Positions 8,590 through 17,380 of a stretch of DNA of 64,000 bases are shown piece after piece. Where the stretch lies: positions 738,513 through 802,512 of the forward strand of contig NZ_CP096016.1 of NCBI RefSeq assembly GCF_023650515.1. Direction: 5' to 3'. Under the pieces are notes generated by a model. It did not search any database and was not told the origin of the DNA. It saw only the letters and a program-made list of their open reading frames with translations. Source of the DNA: Alkalimarinus coralli. Its GTDB lineage: Bacteria; Pseudomonadota; Gammaproteobacteria; Pseudomonadales; Oleiphilaceae. The position numbers were made by a program, and so were the translations under genes. Position 1 is the stretch's first letter, and every line of letters begins with the position of its first letter.

Positions 8590-9346
8590 CGTTAGCAATC
8601 AAAACCCTCAGATGAATTTGGCAATTGTAGGCGGGCAGAAGTGTGGTACAACAGCGTTGGCCAACTTTATTGCTCAGCACCCTGATATTTTTGTCGTGAA
8701 CGGTAAGGAAGGCCATATATTTGATGCGCCCGACATTGACTCACTTTCGCTCGCAGATATTCAGGCGAGGTATAAACTAATAATGGGGGGTTATAAGGGT
8801 GAAAGGTGGGTGTGTGATGCCACGCCAATCTATGCGTATTGGCAAGATATCCCAGCTAGATTAGTCGCGTATAATCCAAACATTAAAGTTATTTTCCTGA
8901 CTAGAGACCCTGTTGACCGAGCGGTTTCTCATTACTTCATGGAAAAAAACAGAGGTGATGAAACATTAAGTATTCTGCGCGCCTTTTTATCTGAAAGGAA
9001 ACGGCTTCTTAATAGCCGGGGAGATAAGGGGTGGGAGTCATCATGGCGACATCACTCTTATCTAGACAGGGGTAGGTATAACGCACAGATTGAAAACCTA
9101 AAGCGTAGTTTAGCCACTGAAAATATCTTGATAATGACGAATCGTGAGCTTCGCCATCAGCAACAGCAAGCGCTAGCGCGTGTGTTTTCATTTCTAGGGG
9201 TTAATAGCATACAGGTGCCTGAGAAAGACGTTTTTGAAGGGCGATATAACACAGATAAATTGGCTGTTAAGATTGCTCGATGGTATGCATCATTTAAACT
9301 AAAGCATGAACGAAAGCTGTTCAGATCTTTTGAAATAAATCGCTAG
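8582..9346 (+). CDS. Sulfotransferase, heparan/NodH-like
   Basis: This protein has the 5'-phosphosulfate loop GGQKCGTTAL near the N-terminus and the 3'-phosphate motif VIFLTRDPVDRAVSHYF in the middle, plus a GRYNAQIENL segment typical of heparan-sulfate-type and bacterial glycan sulfotransferases. ATG 8582 overlaps the wzt stop by 8 bases; an in-frame ATG at 8558 would add eight residues. Coupling to wzt suggests it acts on the same exported glycan, possibly as the terminal modification read by Wzt. The acceptor is unknown. It is distinct in sequence from the sulfotransferase at 5507. Confidence 0.85.
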   Translation: MDDVSNQNPQMNLAIVGGQKCGTTALANFIAQHPDIFVVNGKEGHIFDAPDIDSLSLADIQARYKLIMGGYKGERWVCDATPIYAYWQDIPARLVAYNPNIKVIFLTRDPVDRAVSHYFMEKNRGDETLSILRAFLSERKRLLNSRGDKGWESSWRHHSYLDRGRYNAQIENLKRSLATENILIMTNRELRHQQQQALARVFSFLGVNSIQVPEKDVFEGRYNTDKLAVKIARWYASFKLKHERKLFRSFEINR

Positions 9347-9381
9347 GCTCTGCCACTATACGGTATTAAAACCTGTTAGTA

Positions 9382-9542
9382 GAGAGTTTTGCACGACGAC
9401 TGCGCTTACAAATACAGCGTTAAAAAATGACTCAAAATGATGCGCTCTCCTGGGTCGGGCGGGACTTATAGGCCATAAACTGCGCTTTTTCGTCATGTTT
9501 TGCCTTGTCTTTGATTTGCTCATAACGTCGTGCAAAGCTCTC
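9382..9542. mobile_element. 161-bp MITE-like element, copy 1
   Basis: A non-coding element with terminal inverted repeats GAGAGTTTTGCACGAC and GTCGTGCAAAGCTCTC (one mismatch over 16 bases). A perfect 5-bp direct repeat TAGTA flanks it at 9377-9381 and 9543-9547, as expected of a target-site duplication. It is the same length as the copy at 59364-59524 and aligns to it without gaps, with about 17 differences counted by hand. It has no transposase, so it must be moved in trans. It fills most of the gap between the sulfotransferase gene and the 1081-residue fusion gene, ending 41 bases before that gene's GTG start, where it may affect transcription. Confidence 0.85.
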
Positions 9543-9583
9543 TAGTAGTGAATTCAAGTTGTATTTGGTAAAAGGACAAAAGA

Positions 9584-12500
9584 GTGTCAACAGAAAAAAG
9601 TACAAAGATTGACAGTACAAAAAATAGCGGTACAAAAAACAAAAAACAAGCTGTGTTAGTGCTGGGTATGCACCGATCTGGCACGAGCGCATTTAGTCGG
9701 GCGGTAAAAACATTAGGCTATAGTGTCGGTAATAATCTCATGCCGGCGAGTGAGGATAATCAAAAAGGTTACTGGGAAGATATGGGGATTGTAACCCTGA
9801 ATGAAGCGCTTCTTTCTAAATGTCATGCCGCGTGGGATAGGCCTGGTGTGTTACGGGGCTCGGCGCTAATATCTGCCCAAATAGCTGGACACAAAGATGA
9901 GATTCGTGCGCTTATCTCTAAAAGCTTCCCCAAAAAAAATCGAATTGCCATTAAAGACCCCCGAATTTCACTACTTTCGCCTATTTGGCGTGAATGCTTA
10001 AAAGATGCCGGGTTTTCAACTAAAACGATTTTATGTTTACGCCACCCGCAAGCGGTTGCTAACTCACTCAATACCCGAGATCATTTTAGCGACTTAAAAT
10101 CTTACCATTTGTGGTACCACTATAACTTGGCGCTATTAGAGCAAGCAGTCGATGATGTATTAGTGGTTAGTTATGAAAATTTACTCAAAAATCCTGAGTC
10201 TGAACTAAAGAGGATAGGGGCGTTTCTAGCGCTCGACCCAGATGAGTGGAGCGCTGAAACCAGTAAAGAAGTAAACGCTTACTGTAGGGAATTTATTGAT
10301 AGTGATTTATGTCGTGCTGATGACGATATTAGCGAACGCTTTGCAAACGCACCGGCTTATCTTACTGCCTTCTATGAGGCGTTGAAAAAATATGATTCGG
10401 TTCCAAAACTTAAAGCCGAACAAATCAAGGCTGTTTTACACGCCTCGGCTAAATTTGAGGGTGATCGGCAGCTGCAAAATGAGCTTTATTTGCTTCATGA
10501 CGAGCTGAACGAAAAAGGGGAGGCGATAAAACATTATTGTGATGAGTTGCAGGACGCAGAAGCGAAAATCTTCTCAGCGATAGATATTCGTAACCAGACC
10601 GCTGAAGCAAATGCCGGACTTAGAGAGGCTAACGATTCACTCAAGGCGCTGAATCTAAGTCTGCAAAATCAGCAAAAAGTTCTGCAATCAACTATTCATG
10701 AGAACCAGCAACAACATCAGGCTGATGCTCAACAACACCAAAAAGAGATCGATGAAAAAGTGGCTGAACTCGGCCGTTTAACTCAAACCATTGCTGATCA
10801 GCAACAGACTAATCAGGCGCTACAACAGCAGCTGAAGATATATCATGAATCAACTTCCTGGCGAGTCACCGAACCATTGAGGGCTTTGACTGTAAACGCA
10901 AGAAATATAAAACTGGCTGTACGGAGTGCCTTCAGCTTTGTTAGGTATTATGGTTTGGCTCAGCTCTTTGCTAATGTCATGAGAATTTGGCGTCAGGAAG
11001 GGGTTCTGGGTATAAAGTACAGGCTTAAGTTCGGCCCGGCACAAACCCGTTCATCGTCGGTGCCTGTCGTGGCCGCTTCTGCAACGGGCTTCGGCACTTT
11101 TCAACCTGCTTTTACCGGATCTGCCGCCATTGTAAAGTCAGATGAAGGCTATTCATTGGCGACTTCTTCGGCTGGGTATACCTATATCCCTCCCAGAAAA
11201 CCAGCCAATATGATGGAAATAATTGGCGATAAATCAGCCGCACCGTTGTTTTCAATCGTGGTACCGCTTTACAATACGCCATTAGATTTATTAGAAAAAA
11301 TGATAGGGTCAGTAGAGTCCCAGTGGTATCCGCATTGGCAGTTAATTTTAGCAGACGATGCCAGTCCTTCAGCTAGTGTTAAAGATTACTTAAAAAATAT
11401 CACCCACCCATCAATAGAACTACTGTATCTTGAAGAAAATCAGGGGATTGCCGGTGCAACTAACGCTGCTATAGATCAGGCGCGTGGTGATTATATAGTG
11501 TTACTTGATCATGATGATGAACTGACGGATGACTGCTTATTTGAGTTAGCGAAGTGTATAAAACGAGATAATCCTGATTTTATTTACAGCGATGAAGATA
11601 AAATAGACCCTGATGGGAGTTTTACTCAACCGCACTTTAAACCAGGTTGGTCACCCGATACGATGATGAGCACAATGTATACTTGCCATGTGGCATGCAT
11701 ACGCAAAAGCTTATTAAATGAAGTTGGGGGATTACGTTCGCAATATGATGGTTGTCAAGACTGGGATTTAGTATTACGCATTACCGAAGCGACGAACCGA
11801 ATAAGTCATATTCCCAAGGTTTTGTATCATTGGAGAATAATTCCTGCCTCAATAGCAGCTGATCTTTCGGCTAAGCCTTATGCATTAGAAGCTTCAAAGA
11901 ACGTTCGGCTTGATGCGTTGAAACGCCGAGGGCTTATTGGAGAGTTGGAAGCCGTCTCTCAGGTTGATGGTTATTTTAATGTGGTTTATGACCTTCAAAA
12001 CGAACCGCTTATCTCCATCATTATTCCAACAAGAGATAATGTGAAGGTATTGCGCCGTTGTATTGAATCCATATTTAAGAAAAGTAGTTATCGAAGCTTC
12101 GAAATTATCATTCTTGATAACGGTTCTATTGAAAAAGAATGTTTAGACTACTTTGAAGAAGTAAGTCAACAAGAAGATGTGTCGGTTATAAGGCATGATG
12201 CTCCGTTTAATTTTTCTGAACTTAATAATATTGGTGCACAAGAGGCAAAGGGAGAGTTACTTCTTTTCTTAAATGATGACACAGAAGTTATTAGTGCAGA
12301 CTGGCTGGAACGAATGGGAGGATATGCTCAGCTTTCGCATATTGGTGCTGTTGGTGCAAAATTACTTTACCCTGAGGGCAATAAAATACAGCATGCTGGA
12401 GTGCTAAATTTACAAGACGGGCCAGGGCACGCTTTTATAAGGCAAGATTGCGATACACCGGGATATTATATGCGGAATTTACTGGAATATAATTGGTTAG

Positions 12501-12829
12501 CGGTAACAGGCGCTTGTTTAATGATGGAAGCAAAGAAGTTTCATTCCGTTGGCACCTTTAATGAAGCATTCCCCGTTGCCTATAATGATGTTGACCTTTG
12601 TATGCGTCTATGTGATCAAGGTTTATTTAATGTTGTCTGTCAGTCTGTGCGTTTGACCCATTATGAGTCTGTAAGCAGAGGAATAGATAATATAGATCCT
12701 GAAAAAGTTGCCAGGCTTAAACGAGAGCTGCAGGCTTTAAATGAGGCTCATCCTCAGTATTTCCAATATGATCCATTTTATAGTGTCAATTTACACCCTA
12801 ATGGCATTAATTTTGAGGTGCCACAATGA
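9584..12829 (+). CDS. Fusion: sulfotransferase-like domain, coiled coil, two GT2 glycosyltransferase domains
   Basis: A 1081-residue multidomain protein starting with GTG after AAAGGAC. Residues about 20-260 carry a sulfotransferase-type P-loop (LVLGMHRSGTSAF) and CLRHPQAVANSL. Residues about 290-420 are a Q/E-rich coiled coil ending in the STSWRVTEPLRAL motif often found before GT2 domains in rhamnan synthesis proteins. GT2 domain A starts near 556 (FSIVVPLYNTP, LLDHDDEL near 640). GT2 domain B starts near 809 (ISIIIPTRDNV, LNDDTEV near 896, late CMRL). The two GT2 domains would add two sugars or alternate linkages; the first domain could sulfate or bind the chain. The stop overlaps the next start by 4 bases. 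Specificities are not inferable. Confidence 0.85.
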   Translation: MSTEKSTKIDSTKNSGTKNKKQAVLVLGMHRSGTSAFSRAVKTLGYSVGNNLMPASEDNQKGYWEDMGIVTLNEALLSKCHAAWDRPGVLRGSALISAQIAGHKDEIRALISKSFPKKNRIAIKDPRISLLSPIWRECLKDAGFSTKTILCLRHPQAVANSLNTRDHFSDLKSYHLWYHYNLALLEQAVDDVLVVSYENLLKNPESELKRIGAFLALDPDEWSAETSKEVNAYCREFIDSDLCRADDDISERFANAPAYLTAFYEALKKYDSVPKLKAEQIKAVLHASAKFEGDRQLQNELYLLHDELNEKGEAIKHYCDELQDAEAKIFSAIDIRNQTAEANAGLREANDSLKALNLSLQNQQKVLQSTIHENQQQHQADAQQHQKEIDEKVAELGRLTQTIADQQQTNQALQQQLKIYHESTSWRVTEPLRALTVNARNIKLAVRSAFSFVRYYGLAQLFANVMRIWRQEGVLGIKYRLKFGPAQTRSSSVPVVAASATGFGTFQPAFTGSAAIVKSDEGYSLATSSAGYTYIPPRKPANMMEIIGDKSAAPLFSIVVPLYNTPLDLLEKMIGSVESQWYPHWQLILADDASPSASVKDYLKNITHPSIELLYLEENQGIAGATNAAIDQARGDYIVLLDHDDELTDDCLFELAKCIKRDNPDFIYSDEDKIDPDGSFTQPHFKPGWSPDTMMSTMYTCHVACIRKSLLNEVGGLRSQYDGCQDWDLVLRITEATNRISHIPKVLYHWRIIPASIAADLSAKPYALEASKNVRLDALKRRGLIGELEAVSQVDGYFNVVYDLQNEPLISIIIPTRDNVKVLRRCIESIFKKSSYRSFEIIILDNGSIEKECLDYFEEVSQQEDVSVIRHDAPFNFSELNNIGAQEAKGELLLFLNDDTEVISADWLERMGGYAQLSHIGAVGAKLLYPEGNKIQHAGVLNLQDGPGHAFIRQDCDTPGYYMRNLLEYNWLAVTGACLMMEAKKFHSVGTFNEAFPVAYNDVDLCMRLCDQGLFNVVCQSVRLTHYESVSRGIDNIDPEKVARLKRELQALNEAHPQYFQYDPFYSVNLHPNGINFEVPQ

Positions 12830-14640
12830 ATAATTCAGACATAAACTCAATTGCAAAACGTTCTCCGTGCTTAATAGATTTAGAGCGAAAGATTGAGAAT
12901 GTTGAAGTGGTATCGTTTGATTTTTTCGATACTCTATTTATCAGGCCGCTTTGTAACCCTGAAGATGCGTTTGATATTTTAGGTAATGTATTAGGTATAG
13001 ATAACTTTCGAGTATTGCGGAAAAAAGCTCAGGTCGATGCTTTCGCAGAGATGCAGTGTGCAGGCCTTAAAGAAATCACATTAAAGGGCATCTATAGTTG
13101 CTTTCCTGCATGTGCTTATAGCCAGGAAGATCTGGCGCTTGCCGAATATCAGTTAGAGCAAGCATTGGTGCACCCTAACCCCGAAATGATCCATTTATAC
13201 CGGCACGCCATCACCAAAGGAAAAACCGTTGTCATTACGTCAGATATGTATTTATCAGGTGATTTTTTTGTCGAATCGTTAGCTAAGCATAACATTGAGA
13301 ATGTTCCGTTATACATATCATCTGACCTTAATGCGACCAAAAGAGATTCCGGAGAGCTTTTTAAAGTATTGGCTAAAGACCTGGATGTAGCGCCCGCGAA
13401 TATACTACATATTGGCGATAATGAACTCGCGGATGTTAAGCAGGCAGCCTCAAAGGGCTTACGGACATTCTTTTATCGTCGTGAAAGAGTACCTCAAAAG
13501 CTTGACCGGTACGCGGTATCGGCATCGTTAGCGCGGGGCCTAATCAATTTATATGCTGATAAAATACCTGAAAAATCCTGCTTGGAGGCGGGGTTTTATT
13601 ATGGGGGACCTGCCTCGGTTGGTTTTTTGAAGTGGATTGAACAACAGTCTACCCGAGACCAAATTGATTATGTTCTGTTTTTATCGAGAGATGGCTATTT
13701 ACTCAGTAAACTAACAGAATGTCATCAATGCAACCTGACGGCTAAGTCTGATTATTTCCTGGGGTCTAGAACGGCGTTTATGCTAGCGGCTATTAATGAA
13801 CATAATTTTGTTAGTTTTATGCCTTACTTTCTATCAGGTGCTGAAGGGCTTTCTCCTTTTGAGTTACTAGAACGGATTGGGGTGCCTGCGCCAGACAGTG
13901 AGGTGATGCGAACGTTAGGTTTAGCTGACTCACAATTGATTGACTTGCAGGACACAGCGTCTTTGCAGCAATTTTTGTATGCATACCGTTGGCAAATCCT
14001 GAAGGTTTGCAGAAGAAATCGACAAGGATTATTGGGTAGTCTAACCCAGCTCGGCATAAAGTCGGGGCATAACCTGGCATTAGTGGATGTCGGTTGGAGT
14101 GGGTCTACTCAAGAAGCGTTTGAGCTTGCGGTAGATAGCATGATGGATGTTAATGTGCACGGTTATTATTTTTGCTTAGCGGACACCGCTGAAAAACGCC
14201 AACGGGAGAGTAAGCAAAAAATGTCGGCATTGTTCTCAACAAAAACAGAGCCCCGGGATGTCATTGATAACATTTATAGGAATAGAGTTGCCATTGAAAC
14301 ATTTTTCTCAGCTCCTCACGATACTGTTATTGGCTTGGAGTGGCATAACGGCCGCACAGTGGCGTTAGAAGATGCAGGAAGAGGGAACACAGAAGGGACA
14401 TCTGATAAGATATCAGACATTACCCGTGGAGGAGAAATATTCGCTAACGCGTATTTTGAACTAATCTCTAACATCAACATGAATGACGATGCTAAAGACT
14501 TGGCATGGCCTGTTATAGATTTTTGCACACGGCAGGATTTGCACAACTGGACAGTGTTTTCTGAGATTAATAATTTTGATACCTGGGCAAGTACGGGTAA
14601 TAAAAATACAGCTCCCTTAGATTATACCCAATCACCCTGA
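12826..14640 (+). CDS. HAD-superfamily hydrolase-like protein (COG5610-type) of polysaccharide loci
   Basis: A 604-residue protein. HAD motif I is VVSFDFFDTLF with the nucleophile at D32; the second Asp of the usual DxD is Phe and an Asp follows it. Motif II is VVITSDMYLS, a lysine follows in NATKRDSGELF, and motif IV is ILHIGDNELADV. The large C-terminal half contains further conserved-looking segments (YVLFLSRDGYLL, LALVDVGWSGSTQ). Proteins of this kind sit in O-antigen/rhamnan loci next to large GT2 proteins, but their reaction is not established. It is coupled to the preceding gene by a 4-base overlap. It could remove or transfer a phosphate on a glycan, or play an accessory role. Confidence 0.7.
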   Translation: MNNSDINSIAKRSPCLIDLERKIENVEVVSFDFFDTLFIRPLCNPEDAFDILGNVLGIDNFRVLRKKAQVDAFAEMQCAGLKEITLKGIYSCFPACAYSQEDLALAEYQLEQALVHPNPEMIHLYRHAITKGKTVVITSDMYLSGDFFVESLAKHNIENVPLYISSDLNATKRDSGELFKVLAKDLDVAPANILHIGDNELADVKQAASKGLRTFFYRRERVPQKLDRYAVSASLARGLINLYADKIPEKSCLEAGFYYGGPASVGFLKWIEQQSTRDQIDYVLFLSRDGYLLSKLTECHQCNLTAKSDYFLGSRTAFMLAAINEHNFVSFMPYFLSGAEGLSPFELLERIGVPAPDSEVMRTLGLADSQLIDLQDTASLQQFLYAYRWQILKVCRRNRQGLLGSLTQLGIKSGHNLALVDVGWSGSTQEAFELAVDSMMDVNVHGYYFCLADTAEKRQRESKQKMSALFSTKTEPRDVIDNIYRNRVAIETFFSAPHDTVIGLEWHNGRTVALEDAGRGNTEGTSDKISDITRGGEIFANAYFELISNINMNDDAKDLAWPVIDFCTRQDLHNWTVFSEINNFDTWASTGNKNTAPLDYTQSP

Positions 14641-14694
14641 AGTGGGGGCATTGAGTGTACTCGTTATAGTTGGCCTAAACGGTAATGGAAACTA

Positions 14695-15654
14695 GTGGCA
14701 AGTGAGAAAGAAAAACATGTGAATGATGCGCCGGCAGCAGTGCATGATCACATTAAACAATGTGTTACGGCTGTTATTGTTACTTATATGCCAAACCTGG
14801 AATCGTTAAGCTCGTTGCTTAAAACGCTTTCCGGCCAATGCGAGCGCATGATTTTGGTCGATAATGCTTCTAATCAGAATGATCAGCTGTCAGATTTGGC
14901 TAAAGCTTATTCTTGTACTACTATACTTTTGCATGAAAATATAGGCATAGCTGCGGCTCATAATATGGGTATCATTGAAGCCATTAGTCTCCGCAGCAGT
15001 CATGTTTTACTAATGGACCAAGACAGCGAACCTGCGCCCGATATGGTTTATCAGTTGCTAAAAGCCGAAGAAGAAATTAAAACGTTTGGCCATAAGGTTG
15101 CAGCTATCGGACCTGAGCACAGAGATGCACGTACAAACAAACCTTCCCCTTTTATTTCATCTAAAAACATTAGTGTGGGCAAAGTTTCTTCACCTGATGC
15201 TAATGCACGATGGTGTAAGGCTGATTTTATTATTTCATCGGGGTCATTAATAGACATTAACGTTTTTAATGATATTGGAATGATGGAAGAGCCGCTGTTT
15301 ATCGATTGTGTCGATATTGAGTGGGGGTTTCGTGCCGCATCAAAAGGTTATCAGTGTTTTGGGGCTTTTGATGCAAAAATGATACATGCCATAGGTGATA
15401 AACCTCTCTTATTGTTTGGGGGGGCTAGGCAAATAACGATGCATAGTCCGCTAAGGCACTACTATTTTTACAGGAACTTAATGGTATTGTGTAAGCGGGG
15501 CTATCTTCCAGGTTCGTGGAAAGCTCATGTATTGTTTAAGTCCATCCTGCAGCTCATTATATTTTCAACACTCACAAAGCAGCGGAAAGAACACTTTTTG
15601 ATGATAGTTAAGGGAGTGTATCACGGCTTAACAAATAGGCTGGGTAAATTATGA
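14695..15654 (+). CDS. GT2 glycosyltransferase, rhamnosyltransferase-like
   Basis: A 319-residue GT-A enzyme with a GTG start. It has TAVIVTYMPNLESLSSLL at the nucleotide-binding start, ILVDNASNQND, NIGIAAAHNMGI, the metal-binding LLMDQDSEP (about residue 106), and FIDCVDIEWGFRAASKG, which matches the RfbF/WbbL-like rhamnosyltransferase pattern. It probably adds a deoxysugar to the polysaccharide. It is the last plus-strand gene of this block; the following gene converges on it. The rhamnose assignment rests on the family pattern only, and no dTDP-rhamnose genes are in the window. Confidence 0.78.
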   Translation: MASEKEKHVNDAPAAVHDHIKQCVTAVIVTYMPNLESLSSLLKTLSGQCERMILVDNASNQNDQLSDLAKAYSCTTILLHENIGIAAAHNMGIIEAISLRSSHVLLMDQDSEPAPDMVYQLLKAEEEIKTFGHKVAAIGPEHRDARTNKPSPFISSKNISVGKVSSPDANARWCKADFIISSGSLIDINVFNDIGMMEEPLFIDCVDIEWGFRAASKGYQCFGAFDAKMIHAIGDKPLLLFGGARQITMHSPLRHYYFYRNLMVLCKRGYLPGSWKAHVLFKSILQLIIFSTLTKQRKEHFLMIVKGVYHGLTNRLGKL

Positions 15655-15710
15655 GGCGAGCACGGCATAGAACGTTTAAGATGTCTATTTAGAGAGTGAG
15701 TCAGTTAAAT

Positions 15711-16862
15711 TTAGAGCTGTTTTTGCTTTGATTTCCGTTCGTTTTTTAATAAAAAGTCATAGGCTTCTTTATAGCAGTCAATAACAAAGTCTATAGTGAA
15801 CTTCTCTTCAATTGACTGTCTAGCCCGATGGCCATGTAACAATCTTAAATCCCGATCCTGGTAGACTTGAAGAGCAGACGCAAGCTGTTCTATATTTCTG
15901 GGGGCCACAAGCTGACCATTATAATTGTGTTTTATTAAGCTATTACAGCCCGGGTTGTCTGTTGTTACTATTGCGCGCCCGGCAGAAGCTGCCTCCAGAA
16001 GAATTCTTGGTAACCCTTCTGCATAACGGGTTGGTAGTGCGACAATGTTGACCTCCTTTAACAAGCCAGGAATATCTTCAACTTGCCCCAGCCAATTAAT
16101 CTTCCCTGCTTGTTGCCAGTAGGAAATTTGTGACTGTGGGATACTTTCAGGGGACTCTGCGTCGATAATACCAGCAACATCAAGTTGAAAAATTTTTCTT
16201 TTTTGGTTGAGCAGGTCAATTGCCTTTATTAAATCTTCTAACCCCTTGCCATAAATTAGTCGTGCGGCAAATAAAACCCTTATTTTATTATCAGGCGATG
16301 CTATGTCTGCATTGAATTTAAATTTACTTAGATCAATACCTGCGCCTGGCGATAGTGCACTATTTTGAGGGGCGCAAATTGAAAGCTTGGTAAACAATCG
16401 TTTATCGCTTGGGTTCTCAAAAACAAAATAACAGTTGTTCTTGGCTATAACTTTGTACAGAAAAAGAATAATTTTTCGATAAACGCTAAACTTTAAGCTG
16501 CCAGTTGAAAAAACACTACCTAAACCAGGAATTGTTATTAGTATTGGAATTTTCCTGGAGCGTGCAATTAGTCCAAAAAAGAGATTAGGCTTGACGGTTA
16601 CTGAATGAATAATAGAGGGTTGGCTATTATTGACTATTTTTATGCAGCTTAAAAAAGTTTTTAAGTTGCTGACCGGATTGATACTTGACCTGTGTAAGCT
16701 GTAGGTGATTGTTTCAATATCGTCGTTTGTTACGGTGTACTCTTCTGTTTTTGAGTAACACACCTGTGTTTTTAGCCCTTTGGTCATTCGAGAAAAGATA
16801 CGATCTTTCCAGTGTAGATTAAAATACCAGTCTACGTTGATTGCGAAGAGCATATTTTTCAT
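15711..16862 (-). CDS. GT4 glycosyltransferase on the opposite strand
   Basis: A 383-residue GT-B enzyme and the only minus-strand gene of the polysaccharide locus. Features are HSVTVKPNLFFGLIAR in the N-terminal domain, IPGLGSVFS, the mid-domain RVLFAARLIYGKGLEDLI, and the donor motif YAEGLPRILLEAASAGRAIVTTD with EX7E. These resemble PglA/CapM-like N-acetylhexosaminyl transferases. It is convergent with the GT2 gene (56-base gap) and divergent from the wzz-like gene across a 518-base gap. It therefore marks the seam between the ABC-type and the Wzx/Wzy-type blocks and must have its own promoter in that gap. Confidence 0.8.
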   Translation of the reverse strand: MKNMLFAINVDWYFNLHWKDRIFSRMTKGLKTQVCYSKTEEYTVTNDDIETITYSLHRSSINPVSNLKTFLSCIKIVNNSQPSIIHSVTVKPNLFFGLIARSRKIPILITIPGLGSVFSTGSLKFSVYRKIILFLYKVIAKNNCYFVFENPSDKRLFTKLSICAPQNSALSPGAGIDLSKFKFNADIASPDNKIRVLFAARLIYGKGLEDLIKAIDLLNQKRKIFQLDVAGIIDAESPESIPQSQISYWQQAGKINWLGQVEDIPGLLKEVNIVALPTRYAEGLPRILLEAASAGRAIVTTDNPGCNSLIKHNYNGQLVAPRNIEQLASALQVYQDRDLRLLHGHRARQSIEEKFTIDFVIDCYKEAYDFLLKNERKSKQKQL

Positions 16863-17380
16863 TTAGAGGGGGCCTTTGTATATACAATTACTTCTTTGTG
16901 TTGATAAAATTACTGCGCTAGCGATTGATTCCTTTGGAGGGAACGCGGGTAAACTCTAACGACATGCGGTGAAAATTTTAAAGTCCAATATAGGTTTTTT
17001 AGACAGGACATAGCTTCTACAACCCGCTTAATTGCAAATAATATCACAATACTGTATTCGAAACTTTTAAATTTCTGATGATGTGTCGAGAAGTAAACAC
17101 CTTAATGGTTGTAGCGGCCCAGGCATCTATTAAGGTTTATGGATGTCAATATCCTCTCGGTCCACCCTTTCTTTAATGTTAACTTCAAATCTGCTGACCC
17201 GTATGAGGCAGAAATTGGGGGAGGTAAAATGATTCGGGGAAACAGGTATGGAGGAGGGGATTAATTGCTCATGGTTAGTTTATCCCTCAACATCAATCAT
17301 TATAAACCCATTGAGTTCCTGCTTTGTATTTGGGTTAGAAGTTACATATTATCGCCAGGTAATTATTAAAGGAGCCTACG
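16863..17380. other. 518-base gene-free divergent intergenic region
   Basis: I see no convincing gene here. The region must hold the promoter of the minus-strand GT4 gene and that of the Wzx/Wzy block. AAAGGAG lies 7 bases before the wzz-like ATG as a strong ribosome site. A weak ops-like sequence GGTTGTAGCGGC (near 17106-17117) matches 8 of 12 positions of the RfaH element, too few to call. No hairpin with a T-run was noticed. Confidence 0.5.

Noticed and set aside
9432-9692. 86-codon minus-strand ORF over MITE copy 1 and the next gene's start
   Set aside because: It spans a transposed element and the antisense of the fusion gene; not a real gene.
17106-17117. ops/JUMPstart-like sequence before the Wzx/Wzy block
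   Set aside because: Only 8 of 12 positions match the RfaH recruitment element; matches of this quality are expected by chance.
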